A stretch of 64,000 bases of DNA from CALFUK01 sp964450495 (GCA_964450495.1 CAYVFU010000008.1:14650-78649), one strand, 5' to 3'. Positions 23,326 through 32,325 are shown, numbered from the stretch's first letter. Notes: a model not told the origin generated them from the letters alone. Numbers and translations are program-made.

Positions 23326-24618
23326 TTATTTCGCTATAACTACTTCAATTCTTCTGTTTTGTGCTCTTCCTTCTGCTGTGCCATTATCCGCAATCGGATT
23401 TGCAGCTCCAAAACCTTTTGATGTTATTCGACTATTCGCAATACCAGCAGCGACTAGTTTCTGGACAACAGCTTCAGCTCTTCGTTGAGATAGGGCTTGA
23501 TTAGAATCAGCATTTCCTTGACTATCGGTAAAGCCTTCAATATTTACTTTCACGTCAGTATATGCATTTAAAATAGCTGCTAAGTTGTCAACTTCTACTT
23601 GTGAGGCCGCATCGATGACAGCTGAACCTGAAGCAAAATTCAAATTCTTAAACCTAAATCTACTGTCGCCTTTCGCACCACCTTTGATAAAACTCATCAT
23701 TTGATCACCTGCAGATCCTGCTGCAAATTTGATATTGTTAAGTGCGCTTAGGGCGGTATCGTTTACTTTTCCAAGCACATTCGAAGTCGTTTCTTTAACC
23801 ACTTCTGTTACCTTTTCAACTGGAGCAGTAAGAGTGCTGGCAGGCCGATCAATTGCGCCACTACAAGCAGTACGTGATAATATAAACCAGATTAATGCGA
23901 GAACAGCTAATAAGGGAAGTAGCCATTTCCAGAAACTGAGTCCAGTAGATGAAGTATCAACAACTGGTGCAATTTCTTCTTTGATTGGCACCTTCTTTTC
24001 TACAATCTGTTTCTCTTTTACTACTTTTTCCTTTTTGACCTTTACAGGCTTTTTCTCTTCTATAACTTTCTCTTTTTTAACCCATCCAAATGCAGATAAT
24101 TCACTTTTTTCTATGAAGTCTTTCGGCAAAACAGACTCTATAGAGGACTTTTGGCCTTCTAAGAATGATTTCAAACCATTGGCATCTAAATTGTTGTCTT
24201 TGACATGCTTTGACAGAGAATCCAAAATTAAGGGAGCATTGATTCTCATCATTTTTGAAGAAGTCAACTTTGTGATACCACTTTCAGCTGCTACACTATT
24301 TGTCGCTTCTCTTAATTTCCCAGGATAGATACTTGGTAAGAAGTGATTTCCTCTATTCACAAGGCCATTAACGGTTTGGGGGCTTCTTGTAAATATATTT
24401 TCGATATCGTATTCTCTACCGTCTTGAGCTTTCACAGCTTTGTACAAATCCTTAGCGCCTTTTTCATAGGATACTTTTTGGATCATACCTGCCAAAATCG
24501 CAGCAAAAGAACCGCCAACAGCTTTTCCTGTATTGGTTTGTTCTTCTTGAAAAAACTCTGCTGTATGGACGGCGAGACTATTACCGTATTTTGTTTTTAG
24601 TGTTTCAAATAGGTTCAT
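23326..24618 (-). CDS. DUF937 - transmembrane - OmpA-like peptidoglycan-binding protein
   Basis: The 430-residue protein has three parts. The N-terminal helical region (1-175) begins MNLFETLKTKYGNSLAV with GGSFAAILAGMIQKVS, as in DUF937. A Lys/Glu/Val-rich linker (180-215) leads to one membrane helix at 229-248 (FWKWLLPLLAVLALIWFILS). The C-terminal OmpA domain (about 325-430) contains FASGSAVIDAASQVEVDNLA, EGFTDSQGNADSNQALSQRR and the closing AQNRRIEVVIAK. There is no signal peptide, so the likely topology is cytoplasmic DUF937, inner-membrane anchor and periplasmic peptidoglycan-binding domain, unlike classical OmpA barrels. It has a good terminator and stands alone. Function unknown. Confidence 0.85.
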   Translation of the reverse strand: MNLFETLKTKYGNSLAVHTAEFFQEEQTNTGKAVGGSFAAILAGMIQKVSYEKGAKDLYKAVKAQDGREYDIENIFTRSPQTVNGLVNRGNHFLPSIYPGKLREATNSVAAESGITKLTSSKMMRINAPLILDSLSKHVKDNNLDANGLKSFLEGQKSSIESVLPKDFIEKSELSAFGWVKKEKVIEEKKPVKVKKEKVVKEKQIVEKKVPIKEEIAPVVDTSSTGLSFWKWLLPLLAVLALIWFILSRTACSGAIDRPASTLTAPVEKVTEVVKETTSNVLGKVNDTALSALNNIKFAAGSAGDQMMSFIKGGAKGDSRFRFKNLNFASGSAVIDAASQVEVDNLAAILNAYTDVKVNIEGFTDSQGNADSNQALSQRRAEAVVQKLVAAGIANSRITSKGFGAANPIADNGTAEGRAQNRRIEVVIAK

Positions 24619-24721
24619 TAGTATGTTTATGTATTTAGATTAGTTGGTGATCAATTTTTAGACGTTGTTTTTTCTAAATAGGACATATTTATACCAGACT
24701 AAAAATGAGAAAAATTAAATA

Positions 24722-25120
24722 TTACACTGTATCTGGTTTTCTTAGCTCTTTTTGTACCAACGTAAGCAGCTGTTTAATAGACTTTTCGATTAGGAAGAAA
24801 TCATTTTTTTCTTTGTCTATATAGATAAACATGATTAAAAGGGTCTTGTCTTGATCTTTGAGATATTGTAAAGGCAGTAAAGGTTTATTTTTCCGATAGG
24901 CTTCTCTTACCAAACGCTTAATGTAATTCCTATCAACAGCTTTTTTGAAATTTCGTTTGGGTACGCTAGCAGCAAATTTATGCAGGCTGTCTTTCCTATC
25001 AACAAGTAGATATCGTACTGTAAATGGATGCTTAAATAGAGATTTACCTTTTGCGAACAATAAAGTAGTTAACTGGATACTCTTTATTCTCTCTAGTTTG
25101 CTGAGTGAAAATGTTGCCAT
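24722..25120 (-). CDS. rnpA: Ribonuclease P protein component
   Basis: The 132-residue protein has the RnpA core: KSLFKHPFTVRYLL near residues 28-41, and the conserved RNA-binding segment VPKRNFKKAVDRNYIKRLVREAYR (about 74-97), which corresponds to the RNR motif. It helps the RNase P RNA bind pre-tRNA 5' leaders. It lies 40 bp after rpmH on the same strand, the universal rpmH-rnpA order. dnaA is not next to it, unlike in many other phyla. Confidence 0.95.
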   Translation of the reverse strand: MATFSLSKLERIKSIQLTTLLFAKGKSLFKHPFTVRYLLVDRKDSLHKFAASVPKRNFKKAVDRNYIKRLVREAYRKNKPLLPLQYLKDQDKTLLIMFIYIDKEKNDFFLIEKSIKQLLTLVQKELRKPDTV

Positions 25121-25160
25121 TGCTTATAATCATGGCATTTGCGACAATGGTAAAACTGAA

Positions 25161-25316
25161 TTACTTAGCTCCACGTTCGTCAGAGACAGATAGCTTTAGC
25201 CTACCTTTAGCTCTCCTTCTTGCGAGGACTTTTCGACCATTTTTTGATGCCATACGAGATCTAAACCCATGCTTGTTTGATCTTTTTCGTCTTGAAGGTT
25301 GATATGTGCGTTTCAT
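25161..25316 (-). CDS. rpmH: 50S ribosomal protein L34
   Basis: A short gene of 51 residues. It begins MKRTYQPSRRKRSNKHGF, continues RSRMASKNGRKVLARRR and ends in the KLSVSDERGAK-stop tail. This is the canonical L34 sequence with a slightly extended C-terminus, as is usual in Bacteroidota. A perfect TAnnTTTG box lies upstream at 25351-25358. It is followed by rnpA. Confidence 0.97.
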   Translation of the reverse strand: MKRTYQPSRRKRSNKHGFRSRMASKNGRKVLARRRAKGRLKLSVSDERGAK

Positions 25317-25350
25317 AGTCTCTCTTATTTATTACTACCTAAAAGGGGCG

Positions 25351-25358
25351 CAAATGTA
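25351..25358 (-). promoter_or_regulatory. Candidate -7 promoter box for rpmH-rnpA
   Basis: On the minus strand TACATTTG matches TAnnTTTG exactly, 34 bp before the rpmH ATG. A -33 TTTG at the usual spacing is not visible. Confidence 0.5.
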
Positions 25359-25402
25359 CGTTATCTGTTTAATTTTTCCTATTGATTCGAGTACTATTTA
25401 TT

Positions 25403-27064
25403 CTAGCTATTCATTGTAACTAAAAACTCCTCGTTATTTTGAGTACCGTTGATTTGTGATCTCAAGAAATTCATAGCTTCATCTGGCTTCATATCTGCAA
25501 GATGTTTTCTCAATACATGCATTCTTGACAAGATACTATCACTTAACAATAAGTCCTCACGTCTTGTACTAGATTTGGTTAAATCAATAGCAGGGTAGAT
25601 GCGTTTATTAGACAATGATCTGTCTAATTGTAACTCCATGTTACCTGTACCCTTGAATTCTTCGAAGATCACATCATCCATCTTAGATCCAGTCTCTGTA
25701 AGCGCAGTAGCTAAAATGGTTAAAGAACCACCATCTTCAATATTTCTTGCTGCACCGAAAAACTTCTTAGGTTTCTGTAATGCATTTGCTTCAACACCTC
25801 CAGAAAGTACTTTTCCACTTGATGGTGCAACTGTGTTATAAGCTCTTGCTAACCTTGTTATAGAGTCAAGAAGAATACACACATCATGCCCACACTCCAC
25901 TAATCTTTTTGCTTTCTCGATTACAATATTTGCAACTCTTACATGGTTATCTGCAGGTTCGTCGAAAGTAGAGGCGATAACCTCTGCTTTCACACTTCTC
26001 TTCATATCTGTTACCTCTTCAGGTCTTTCATCTATAAGCAGTACAAGTAAATACGTCTCTGGATGATTAGTTGCAATCGCATTAGCAACGTCTTTCAATA
26101 AGAAAGTCTTACCTGTTTTAGGTTGTGCAACGATAAGCCCTCTTTGACCCTTACCAATAGGGGAGAATAAGTCAATCATTCGATTTCCAATATCCTTACC
26201 CAATGGGTGAGTTGCCAAACTGAATTTCTCATTTGGAAAAACTGGTTCTAAGTACTTAAAAGGAACTCTATTTCTTATTTGGGAAGGTTCAAGCCCATTT
26301 ATTTTAGATACTCGCAATAATGCAAAATACTTTTCTCCATCTTTTGGAGGTCTTACAGCACCTTGAACGGTATCTCCTGTTTTTAAACCAAACAACTTAA
26401 TTTGAGATGGTGAGACATAAATATCATCTGGTGAAGTCAAATAGTTATAATCAGAAGATCTTAAAAAGCCGAAACCATCAGGCATCATTTCCAATATCCC
26501 TGATCCTTCTATAATCCCATCTAAATCGATATTGAATGAGCTTTTACGCTCTTCTCTGCGCTGATTATGACGTTGATTTCTATTGTCTTGTCTACCATTT
26601 CTATCTGATCTAGATCCCTCTTGATTTGACCGACCATTCGGATTGGCATCTTTAGACTCAGGTTTTTCTTGTTTTTGTTGTCTAGGTTGTTGCTTTCTTT
26701 CTTGTCTTTTAGGCTCTTCTTTTGCCTCTGCTGCAACAGGCTCTTCTAACTTTACTTCCTCTTTTACCTCTTTTACCTCTTTTGGTTGTTCTGGTTTTGC
26801 CTCCTCCTCTTTTTCAGTAACAACTCTTTTTCTCTTAGGTTTTGGTTTTGATTTTGGTTTTGGGTTGTCAGCTTTTTTAGCTTCGGCCTTCTTAGTTGTG
26901 CCATTGGATTTAGACTCGTCTTTACCACCAATAGCTTGTTCATCTAAGATTTTGTAAATCAGTTCTTGTTTGCTAAGCCTTTTGTAAGATTTTAGACCGA
27001 GTTGTTCAGCAATGTCCCTGAGTTCGGGAACAAGCATATCATTTAATTGAAGAATATCGTACAT
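25403..27064 (-). CDS. rho: Transcription termination factor Rho with long disordered insert
   Basis: The 553-residue protein starts with the Rho-N domain (LNDMLVPELRDIAEQLGLKS to KQELIYKILDEQ, 1-45). About 140 residues of low complexity follow (Lys/Glu/Pro/Val, then Asn/Arg/Gln-rich with RQDNRNQRHNQRREER). The RNA-binding cold-shock-like domain comes next (GILEMMPDGFGFLRSSDYNY), then the hexameric ATPase with GKGQRGLIVAQPKTGKTF (Walker A), LLIDERPEEVTD (Walker B region), RLARAYN and GGVEANALQKPK (Q loop). Rho unwinds RNA to end transcription. The large insert is typical of Bacteroidota Rho, where in Bacteroides it drives condensate formation. Divergent from serS. Confidence 0.96.
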   Translation of the reverse strand: MYDILQLNDMLVPELRDIAEQLGLKSYKRLSKQELIYKILDEQAIGGKDESKSNGTTKKAEAKKADNPKPKSKPKPKRKRVVTEKEEEAKPEQPKEVKEVKEEVKLEEPVAAEAKEEPKRQERKQQPRQQKQEKPESKDANPNGRSNQEGSRSDRNGRQDNRNQRHNQRREERKSSFNIDLDGIIEGSGILEMMPDGFGFLRSSDYNYLTSPDDIYVSPSQIKLFGLKTGDTVQGAVRPPKDGEKYFALLRVSKINGLEPSQIRNRVPFKYLEPVFPNEKFSLATHPLGKDIGNRMIDLFSPIGKGQRGLIVAQPKTGKTFLLKDVANAIATNHPETYLLVLLIDERPEEVTDMKRSVKAEVIASTFDEPADNHVRVANIVIEKAKRLVECGHDVCILLDSITRLARAYNTVAPSSGKVLSGGVEANALQKPKKFFGAARNIEDGGSLTILATALTETGSKMDDVIFEEFKGTGNMELQLDRSLSNKRIYPAIDLTKSSTRREDLLLSDSILSRMHVLRKHLADMKPDEAMNFLRSQINGTQNNEEFLVTMNS

Positions 27065-27204
27065 GATAAGTGTTTAGGAAAGTATTCTGATACGGTTAAT
27101 AATTTATAAAATATGTTAAGCAAGGGAAAACTCTCAGAAATGAAAGCTTTATAGATGTGCTTTGATGGCGCAATATTATACTATTTTATTGAATTTTAAA
27201 AGTA

Positions 27205-27212
27205 TATTTTTG
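27205..27212 (+). promoter_or_regulatory. Candidate -7 promoter box for serS
   Basis: TATTTTTG matches TAnnTTTG and ends 14 bp before the serS ATG, implying a very short leader. The region is so AT-rich that a chance match is possible. Confidence 0.35.
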
Positions 27213-27226
27213 CAAAAAAAAGTTAA

Positions 27227-28507
27227 ATGCTTAAGACGCAATATATTAGAGAAAATAGAGAAGAGGTCGTAAGATCCCTTAAAATCAGGAATTGGACTGA
27301 AGAACAACTGACTTTAATCGATAAAGTTTTGGTCACCGATGATTCGAGAAAACAGGCTCAAACGGCTCTTGATGAGCTGCTAGCAGGTATAAATGCTCGT
27401 TCTAAGCAAATTGGGGAGCTGTATAAGTCAGGTAAAGCAGAAGAGGCCAATCAATTAAAAGCAGAGGTTTCTGAGATCAAAGAAAAGACTCAGGGTTTGA
27501 ATGATGAGATGAATCAAGCCAAAGTGGCTCTTGATCAGCTATTGCTACAGATACCAAATATCGTACATCCGACAGTGCCAGCAGGTAAAGGAGAAGAAGA
27601 AAATGAAGTCTATAAGGAATGCACCTCCAATTTAGACAAACCTGAAGGTGTAGATCTAGCTCATTGGGACCTTGCGGAAAAATACGATATCCTAGATATG
27701 GCAGCTGGCGCAAAGATCGCTGGATCAGGCTTTCCTTTATTTAAAGGTAAAGGCGCAAGACTTCAACGGGCATTGATTAGTTATTTACTGGATCAAGTAA
27801 CGGATAAAGGTTATCTCGAAATAATGCCACCTCTTTTAGTAAATGAAGATACTGCTCGTGCTACTGGACAATTGCCTGATAAAGAAGGGCAAATGTATCA
27901 CGCGACTGCAGACAACCTTTATTTGATACCCACAGCAGAAGTTCCCATCACCAATCTGTATAGAGATGTGATTGTGAAAGAAGAAGAGCTACCTATAAAA
28001 TTGACAGGACATACACCATGTTTTAGAAGAGAGGCAGGGTCATATGGGGCAGACGTGAAAGGTTTAAATCGTGTTCATCAATTTGATAAAGTTGAAATCG
28101 TCCAAATCTCCCATCCAGACAAGTCTTATGAAATTCTTGAAGAAATGGTGTTAATGGTTTCCGGATTGTTAGAAAATCTGGAACTCCCATATCGAATTTT
28201 ACGTTTGTGTGGTGGAGACGTTAGTTTTACATCGGCACTTACTTTTGACTTAGAAGTGTTTTCACTCGCTCAGCAAAGGTGGCTTGAAGTAAGCTCAGTT
28301 TCTAACTTTGAAACGTACCAGACAAATAGGCTAAAGTGCAGATTTAAGGACGAAAATGGTAAAATGAGATTAACGCATTCTCTTAATGGAAGTGCCTTTG
28401 GCCTTGCTAGAGTAATGGCAGCTATTCTCGAAAACAATCAATCAAGTGACGGAATACGGATTCCTAAAGTCTTAATACCGTACACTAGATTTGATGTCAT
28501 TAATTAA
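27227..28507 (+). CDS. serS: Seryl-tRNA synthetase
   Basis: The 426-residue class II synthetase has an N-terminal antiparallel coiled-coil arm that grips the tRNA-Ser variable loop (about 30-105). The catalytic domain has motif 2 (HTPCFRREAGSYGADVKGLNR) and motif 3 (LNGSAFGLARVMAAILEN). LIPTAEVPITN (the TxE serine-binding loop) and FDLEVFSLAQQRWLEVSSVSN are also present. It charges tRNA-Ser and tRNA-Sec. Divergent from rho, and followed 26 bp later by a metallopeptidase gene on the same strand. Confidence 0.97.
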   Translation: MLKTQYIRENREEVVRSLKIRNWTEEQLTLIDKVLVTDDSRKQAQTALDELLAGINARSKQIGELYKSGKAEEANQLKAEVSEIKEKTQGLNDEMNQAKVALDQLLLQIPNIVHPTVPAGKGEEENEVYKECTSNLDKPEGVDLAHWDLAEKYDILDMAAGAKIAGSGFPLFKGKGARLQRALISYLLDQVTDKGYLEIMPPLLVNEDTARATGQLPDKEGQMYHATADNLYLIPTAEVPITNLYRDVIVKEEELPIKLTGHTPCFRREAGSYGADVKGLNRVHQFDKVEIVQISHPDKSYEILEEMVLMVSGLLENLELPYRILRLCGGDVSFTSALTFDLEVFSLAQQRWLEVSSVSNFETYQTNRLKCRFKDENGKMRLTHSLNGSAFGLARVMAAILENNQSSDGIRIPKVLIPYTRFDVIN

Positions 28508-28533
28508 CATAAATTGATAAAAATATATTCATC

Positions 28534-29235
28534 ATGATAGGAATGGGATACATGATAATAGTAGGAATTGTGACTCTTGTTGGTTGGTTAATCAGCAGCA
28601 GACTAAAGTCAAAATTCAGACATTACAGCCAAATGAGAAACAGCAGTGGAAAATCAGGCGCAGAAATAGCAGTAGATATGCTTTCTCATTATGGAATAAA
28701 CGATGTAAAAGTTGTTCAAGGCCAAGGTTCTTTGACAGATCATTACAATCCAAAAACGAAAACAATTGCATTGTCACCTGAAGTATACCAAGGTAGACAT
28801 GTAGCAGCTGCTGCAGTATCCGCACACGAATGTGGCCATGCTGTACAACATGCAGAAGCATACTCAATGTTGCAGACAAGATCTGCGTTGGTGCCAGTTG
28901 TTCAATTTTCAACAAAAGCACAGCAATTCCTTTTTTATGGGATGATGTTTGGGATGTTTGCTGGAGGAGGTGCTTTAGGAAATATGTTGATGCTTGCTTT
29001 GGTGGCAACATTTGGAGCTACAGCATTATTCTCATTAGTAACACTACCTGTAGAGTTTGATGCAAGTAGAAGAGCACTCAACTGGTTGGACGACACAGGT
29101 ACCACCCATGGCGCTGAATACGATGGTGCAAAAGATGCTTTATGGTGGGCAGCAATGACCTATGTAGCATCAGCTTTAGGTGCATTAGTCATGTTCTTAT
29201 ACTTTTTGATGAGAATGTTAGGTTCTCAAGAGTAG
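28534..29235 (+). CDS. YugP-type membrane zinc metallopeptidase
   Basis: The 233-residue protein belongs to the neutral zinc metallopeptidase family (Pfam Zn_peptidase_2). It has an N-terminal membrane helix (MGYMIIVGIVTLVGWLIS), then AVDMLSHYGINDVKV and a HYNPKTKTIALSPEVY segment. The metal site is AVSAHECGHAVQHAEAY (HExxH, residues 93-97). Two C-terminal helical hairpins in the membrane and a LPVEFDASRRALNWL motif follow. The substrate is unknown. Located between serS and frr with its own terminator at 29261-29287. Confidence 0.9.
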   Translation: MIGMGYMIIVGIVTLVGWLISSRLKSKFRHYSQMRNSSGKSGAEIAVDMLSHYGINDVKVVQGQGSLTDHYNPKTKTIALSPEVYQGRHVAAAAVSAHECGHAVQHAEAYSMLQTRSALVPVVQFSTKAQQFLFYGMMFGMFAGGGALGNMLMLALVATFGATALFSLVTLPVEFDASRRALNWLDDTGTTHGAEYDGAKDALWWAAMTYVASALGALVMFLYFLMRMLGSQE

Positions 29236-29260
29236 AAAAAACAAGTAGAAATAGTAATTT

Positions 29261-29287
29261 AGGGCTTTGTACAATGTGCGAAGCCCT
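29261..29287 (+). terminator. Intrinsic terminator after the metallopeptidase gene
   Basis: AGGGCTT (29261-29267) and AAGCCCT (29281-29287) form a 7-bp stem around a 13-nt loop, followed by AACTTT. The U-tract is weak, but the position 25 bp after the stop fits. Confidence 0.5.
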
Positions 29288-29319
29288 AACTTTATTGAAT
29301 CACTTTTAAACGAAGCAAT

Positions 29320-29883
29320 ATGGAAATTAGCATTGATAATTTATCTGCAGCTGGAAAACAGATGATGCAGAAGTCTTTAGATCACTTACAAGACGAGTTA
29401 GTTAAAATACGAGCAGGTAAAGCCAGTCCAGGAATGTTAAGCGGAATCAAAGTTGACTATTATGGAACACCGACACCATTGTCGCAAGTTGCTAATGTAA
29501 GCACCCCAGATTCTAAAACTATAGCAATTCAGCCTTGGGAAAAATCTTTATTGGCAGATATTGAACAAGCAATATTTGCTGCTAATCTGGGTTTAACTCC
29601 AATGAACGATGGCGAATTTGTCAGAATAATTATCCCACCATTAACTGAAGAGAGACGTAAGGACTTAGTGAAACAAGCTAAATCAGCCGTCGAAGATTCT
29701 AAAATTGGATTGAGAAATGCTCGTCAGAAATTAATGGATGTAATAAAGAAAGAAGTGAAAGATGGCTATCCTGAAGATGCTGGTAAAAGCAGAGAAGGAG
29801 AAGTTGATGCCATGGTCAAAAGCTTTTCCACTCAAATAGAAGAAATATTTGCTGCTAAAGAGAAAGACATATTAACAGTCTAG
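29320..29883 (+). CDS. frr: Ribosome recycling factor
   Basis: The 187-residue protein is full length for RRF. It has LVKIRAGKASPGMLSGIKVDYYG (about 27-50), TPLSQVANVSTPDSKTIAIQPW and the helical RIIIPPLTEERRKDLVKQAK, which are the diagnostic stretches. With EF-G it splits post-termination ribosomes. The usual partner pyrH is not upstream. The last 12 bp overlap the end of the convergent lpxH-like gene. Confidence 0.96.
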   Translation: MEISIDNLSAAGKQMMQKSLDHLQDELVKIRAGKASPGMLSGIKVDYYGTPTPLSQVANVSTPDSKTIAIQPWEKSLLADIEQAIFAANLGLTPMNDGEFVRIIIPPLTEERRKDLVKQAKSAVEDSKIGLRNARQKLMDVIKKEVKDGYPEDAGKSREGEVDAMVKSFSTQIEEIFAAKEKDILTV

Positions 29884-30642
29884 ACTCTTTTCAGTTAAAA
29901 CAGATTTGTTGGACTTGCTTATGACTTTAAGCGCCTTGCCATCGAAGCACGCATAAGAATCGTAGGTTAACCAATCACCAAGATTGATGTATTCGCTTCT
30001 ACCTTTATCTATTGCTAATCTCAACAAGAGATGACGGTGTCCCATTATGTAGTATTCTATGTCACTATGATTAGTGGAATGTTCCTCACAGAATGCGTAA
30101 AGCCTATCAGTAGAAATGTCAAATGACTCATCTCCATGACTTTTTCTACTCAGATCACTGAAAAATTTCATCACAGAAAATCCAACTTTAGCCGGCAACA
30201 AGCTATATAAGAATATAGAAACTGGATTTGTAAATACTTTTTTCAACAGCTTGTAACTGATGTCCCCTTTACCAATACCATCTCCATGAGCTAAATAAAA
30301 GCGTTTCCCAAGTATAGTTTTTTCTAATGGCTGTTTGATGATGTTGACATTGTACTGTGAAGAGAGCAACGACCCAAGCCATAAGTCATGATTACCACAA
30401 AATTGATAGACTGGAATTTTATTTTCTTGATATTTCATTAGTACTGCAAATAGTAACGAATAACGAGGATGTTCGCCACTTCTAAATTCAAACCAATAAT
30501 CAAAAATATCTCCCAGCAAATACAATTCTGTAGCATCTTCTAGACAGTCAGTCAGAAATGTAACAAGTCGTTTTTCTCTCTCCCTGGAAGAGTCTTTTGG
30601 CAAGTCAAGCCCTAAATGTACGTCTGAAAGAAAATATACCAT
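29872..30642 (-). CDS. lpxH: UDP-2,3-diacylglucosamine diphosphatase (LpxH-type metallophosphoesterase)
   Basis: The 256-residue calcineurin-like phosphoesterase has the metal ligands in order: LSDVHLGLD (5-13), GDIFDYWFE, CGNHDLWLG, HGDGIGKGD and MGHRHL. These and the length match LpxH, which removes UMP from UDP-diacylglucosamine to make lipid X in lipid A synthesis at the inner membrane surface. An LpxH2/YbbF-type paralogue cannot be ruled out, but the GDIFDYW and GNHDLW signatures are those of the lipid A enzyme. The gene ends inside the frr stop region (12-bp convergent overlap) and lies 6 bp after the next minus-strand gene, suggesting co-transcription. Confidence 0.85.
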   Translation of the reverse strand: MVYFLSDVHLGLDLPKDSSREREKRLVTFLTDCLEDATELYLLGDIFDYWFEFRSGEHPRYSLLFAVLMKYQENKIPVYQFCGNHDLWLGSLLSSQYNVNIIKQPLEKTILGKRFYLAHGDGIGKGDISYKLLKKVFTNPVSIFLYSLLPAKVGFSVMKFFSDLSRKSHGDESFDISTDRLYAFCEEHSTNHSDIEYYIMGHRHLLLRLAIDKGRSEYINLGDWLTYDSYACFDGKALKVISKSNKSVLTEKSLDC

Positions 30643-30648
30643 TAGGAA

Positions 30649-32208
30649 TCAAATCGGTTGTCTAAGTTTTTGACTGATGATATCTGCCATTGGTTTATTC
30701 AAAATTTTTGCTTCTACCCAGGCTGGGAAATTCAAATACAGAAATGGTCTGATCTCAAACGGATCGTCTTTTATTCTAAGCAGCTCAGTCCGTAATTTTT
30801 TCAAATGACTATGGTGCTCACTAGCAGGTAGAGTGATGACCTTTTTGAAGAATACCAAAACACTTTCTTGGACAGCATTTTTCTCCTGATAATTATCGTA
30901 AAATCGTTTTACACGTTTGTACACATAATCCATTATGTCATAGTTTTGGAGATCATAATGAGCCATCAAAAAAAGTAAGCGACTGTATCCTTGTAAATCA
31001 GATCTTAAGTTTTCAATATGATGGTTAGTTATTTTATTCAAATATTGGATGGTCATATCTGGTTGGTTATTGCCAAAATACATCCACGCTATTTTGAAGT
31101 AAAAGACGAGTATTCTGTGATCATCTAATTTGGTTCGATATCGATTGATTCGTCTTATAGTCCTTGGCAATACTTTAACTCCTTCTGCAAATTCTCCAGT
31201 CAAAAAATATTTATTTAGTCTGCCATGATGGACATACATAAAGGAGATAATTTTCGAATTGTCATTAAATCGATTGTAATTCTTCTTCCGAAAAGCCTCA
31301 ATTTCTTCTAAGTGCTTTAAATATTTTGAGTGATCAACTTCATTGTATACAGAGATATTATATACCGAGGTGAGCATATAATGATAGCCTCTCATAAATA
31401 GATCAGGATCTCTATCAATGCCTTGTGGAAAATCCTTTGAGGCATTTACCCATTTTACTGCTGCTTCGTAACAACGCTTAAAATCCAATTGGATGTAATA
31501 CAACCACACAAAGGATTGATATAGATACGATTTAGAAATAAACCCCAAGGAATCCTCATCAAATTCAGGTAAATGCTCGTCAAAATAGTCTCTCACTCGC
31601 TGATAGCCTTGCTGATCCTTGACATGTCCATATTTGATGTACTCACCATGAATCATTAAGCGCAGATTTGATAATTTGATCATCACCGAAACCTGATCAA
31701 TATTTTGATCTGCAAGAGCTGTCAATTCATTATTGGCAAAGGCTCCTGTTCTAGTAATGTGTCTGGCTTCGATCAGTTTACGGAATTCGATCAATGTGAG
31801 CAACATGATATCATATCCATTTTTCTTTGCTAGGTTTTGAGCCTTTTTTACAATTTTAAGGCTTTGTAAGTAGAGACCTTTGCCGTACAGTATTTTAGCA
31901 AAATCATAATATTCTCGCACTTGAATAGATGAATTCTTCTTTATATGAATCATCCGTAAGCTGGTCATAATCTGGGTATAGAGATGTCTTTTTAAGTTAG
32001 ATAATTGGTTTTTACCGATGTCTCCCAAGCCACTTAGAATGATTTTATCATTGAGTATTTTTTGTTTATCAACAAACTCAAACAGCTGGATAAATTTAAG
32101 CTTATCAGAACTACTTATGCGCTTTGCATATAAGGTAAAATTGCGTTTTTCTGATTTTGTGAGCGATTTAATCAGCTTAAATAACTGATCAGTTTGACTG
32201 ATAGGCAT
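30649..32208 (-). CDS. Conserved Bacteroidota hypothetical protein, all-helical (TPR-like)
   Basis: The 519-residue protein starts MPISQTDQLFKLIKSLTKSEKRNFTLYAKR. I know this opening (a KLIKSLTKSEKRxF helix) as recurring in unnamed proteins of the phylum. The rest is helix after helix with aromatic-rich repeats (LYGKGLYLQSLKIVKKAQNL, WMYFGNNQPDMTIQYLNKI), suggesting a TPR-like superhelix from about residue 90 onward. There is no signal peptide or membrane segment, so it is cytoplasmic. The first 60 residues are basic and might bind nucleic acid or a partner protein (inference). It is upstream of and probably co-transcribed with lpxH. No function can be named. Confidence 0.8.
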   Translation of the reverse strand: MPISQTDQLFKLIKSLTKSEKRNFTLYAKRISSSDKLKFIQLFEFVDKQKILNDKIILSGLGDIGKNQLSNLKRHLYTQIMTSLRMIHIKKNSSIQVREYYDFAKILYGKGLYLQSLKIVKKAQNLAKKNGYDIMLLTLIEFRKLIEARHITRTGAFANNELTALADQNIDQVSVMIKLSNLRLMIHGEYIKYGHVKDQQGYQRVRDYFDEHLPEFDEDSLGFISKSYLYQSFVWLYYIQLDFKRCYEAAVKWVNASKDFPQGIDRDPDLFMRGYHYMLTSVYNISVYNEVDHSKYLKHLEEIEAFRKKNYNRFNDNSKIISFMYVHHGRLNKYFLTGEFAEGVKVLPRTIRRINRYRTKLDDHRILVFYFKIAWMYFGNNQPDMTIQYLNKITNHHIENLRSDLQGYSRLLFLMAHYDLQNYDIMDYVYKRVKRFYDNYQEKNAVQESVLVFFKKVITLPASEHHSHLKKLRTELLRIKDDPFEIRPFLYLNFPAWVEAKILNKPMADIISQKLRQPI

Positions 32209-32325
32209 AACAAAATAAATAATATAAATTATTGATAATCATATTATTATAAAGATACGTTTTGCATTTGTAAATAACAATTTAAGACGTTTTAAGTATT
32301 CAAATTTTTGAACAATGCTCTTATC

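Noticed and set aside
23729..24328. 199-codon open frame on the plus strand inside the DUF937-OmpA gene
   Set aside because: The minus-strand gene has recognisable domains across this whole span; the plus frame is Ser/Phe-rich shadow sequence.
25120..25402. Chromosome origin near rpmH-rnpA
   Set aside because: No dnaA or dnaN, and no cluster of DnaA boxes was seen; rpmH-rnpA alone does not mark the origin in this phylum.
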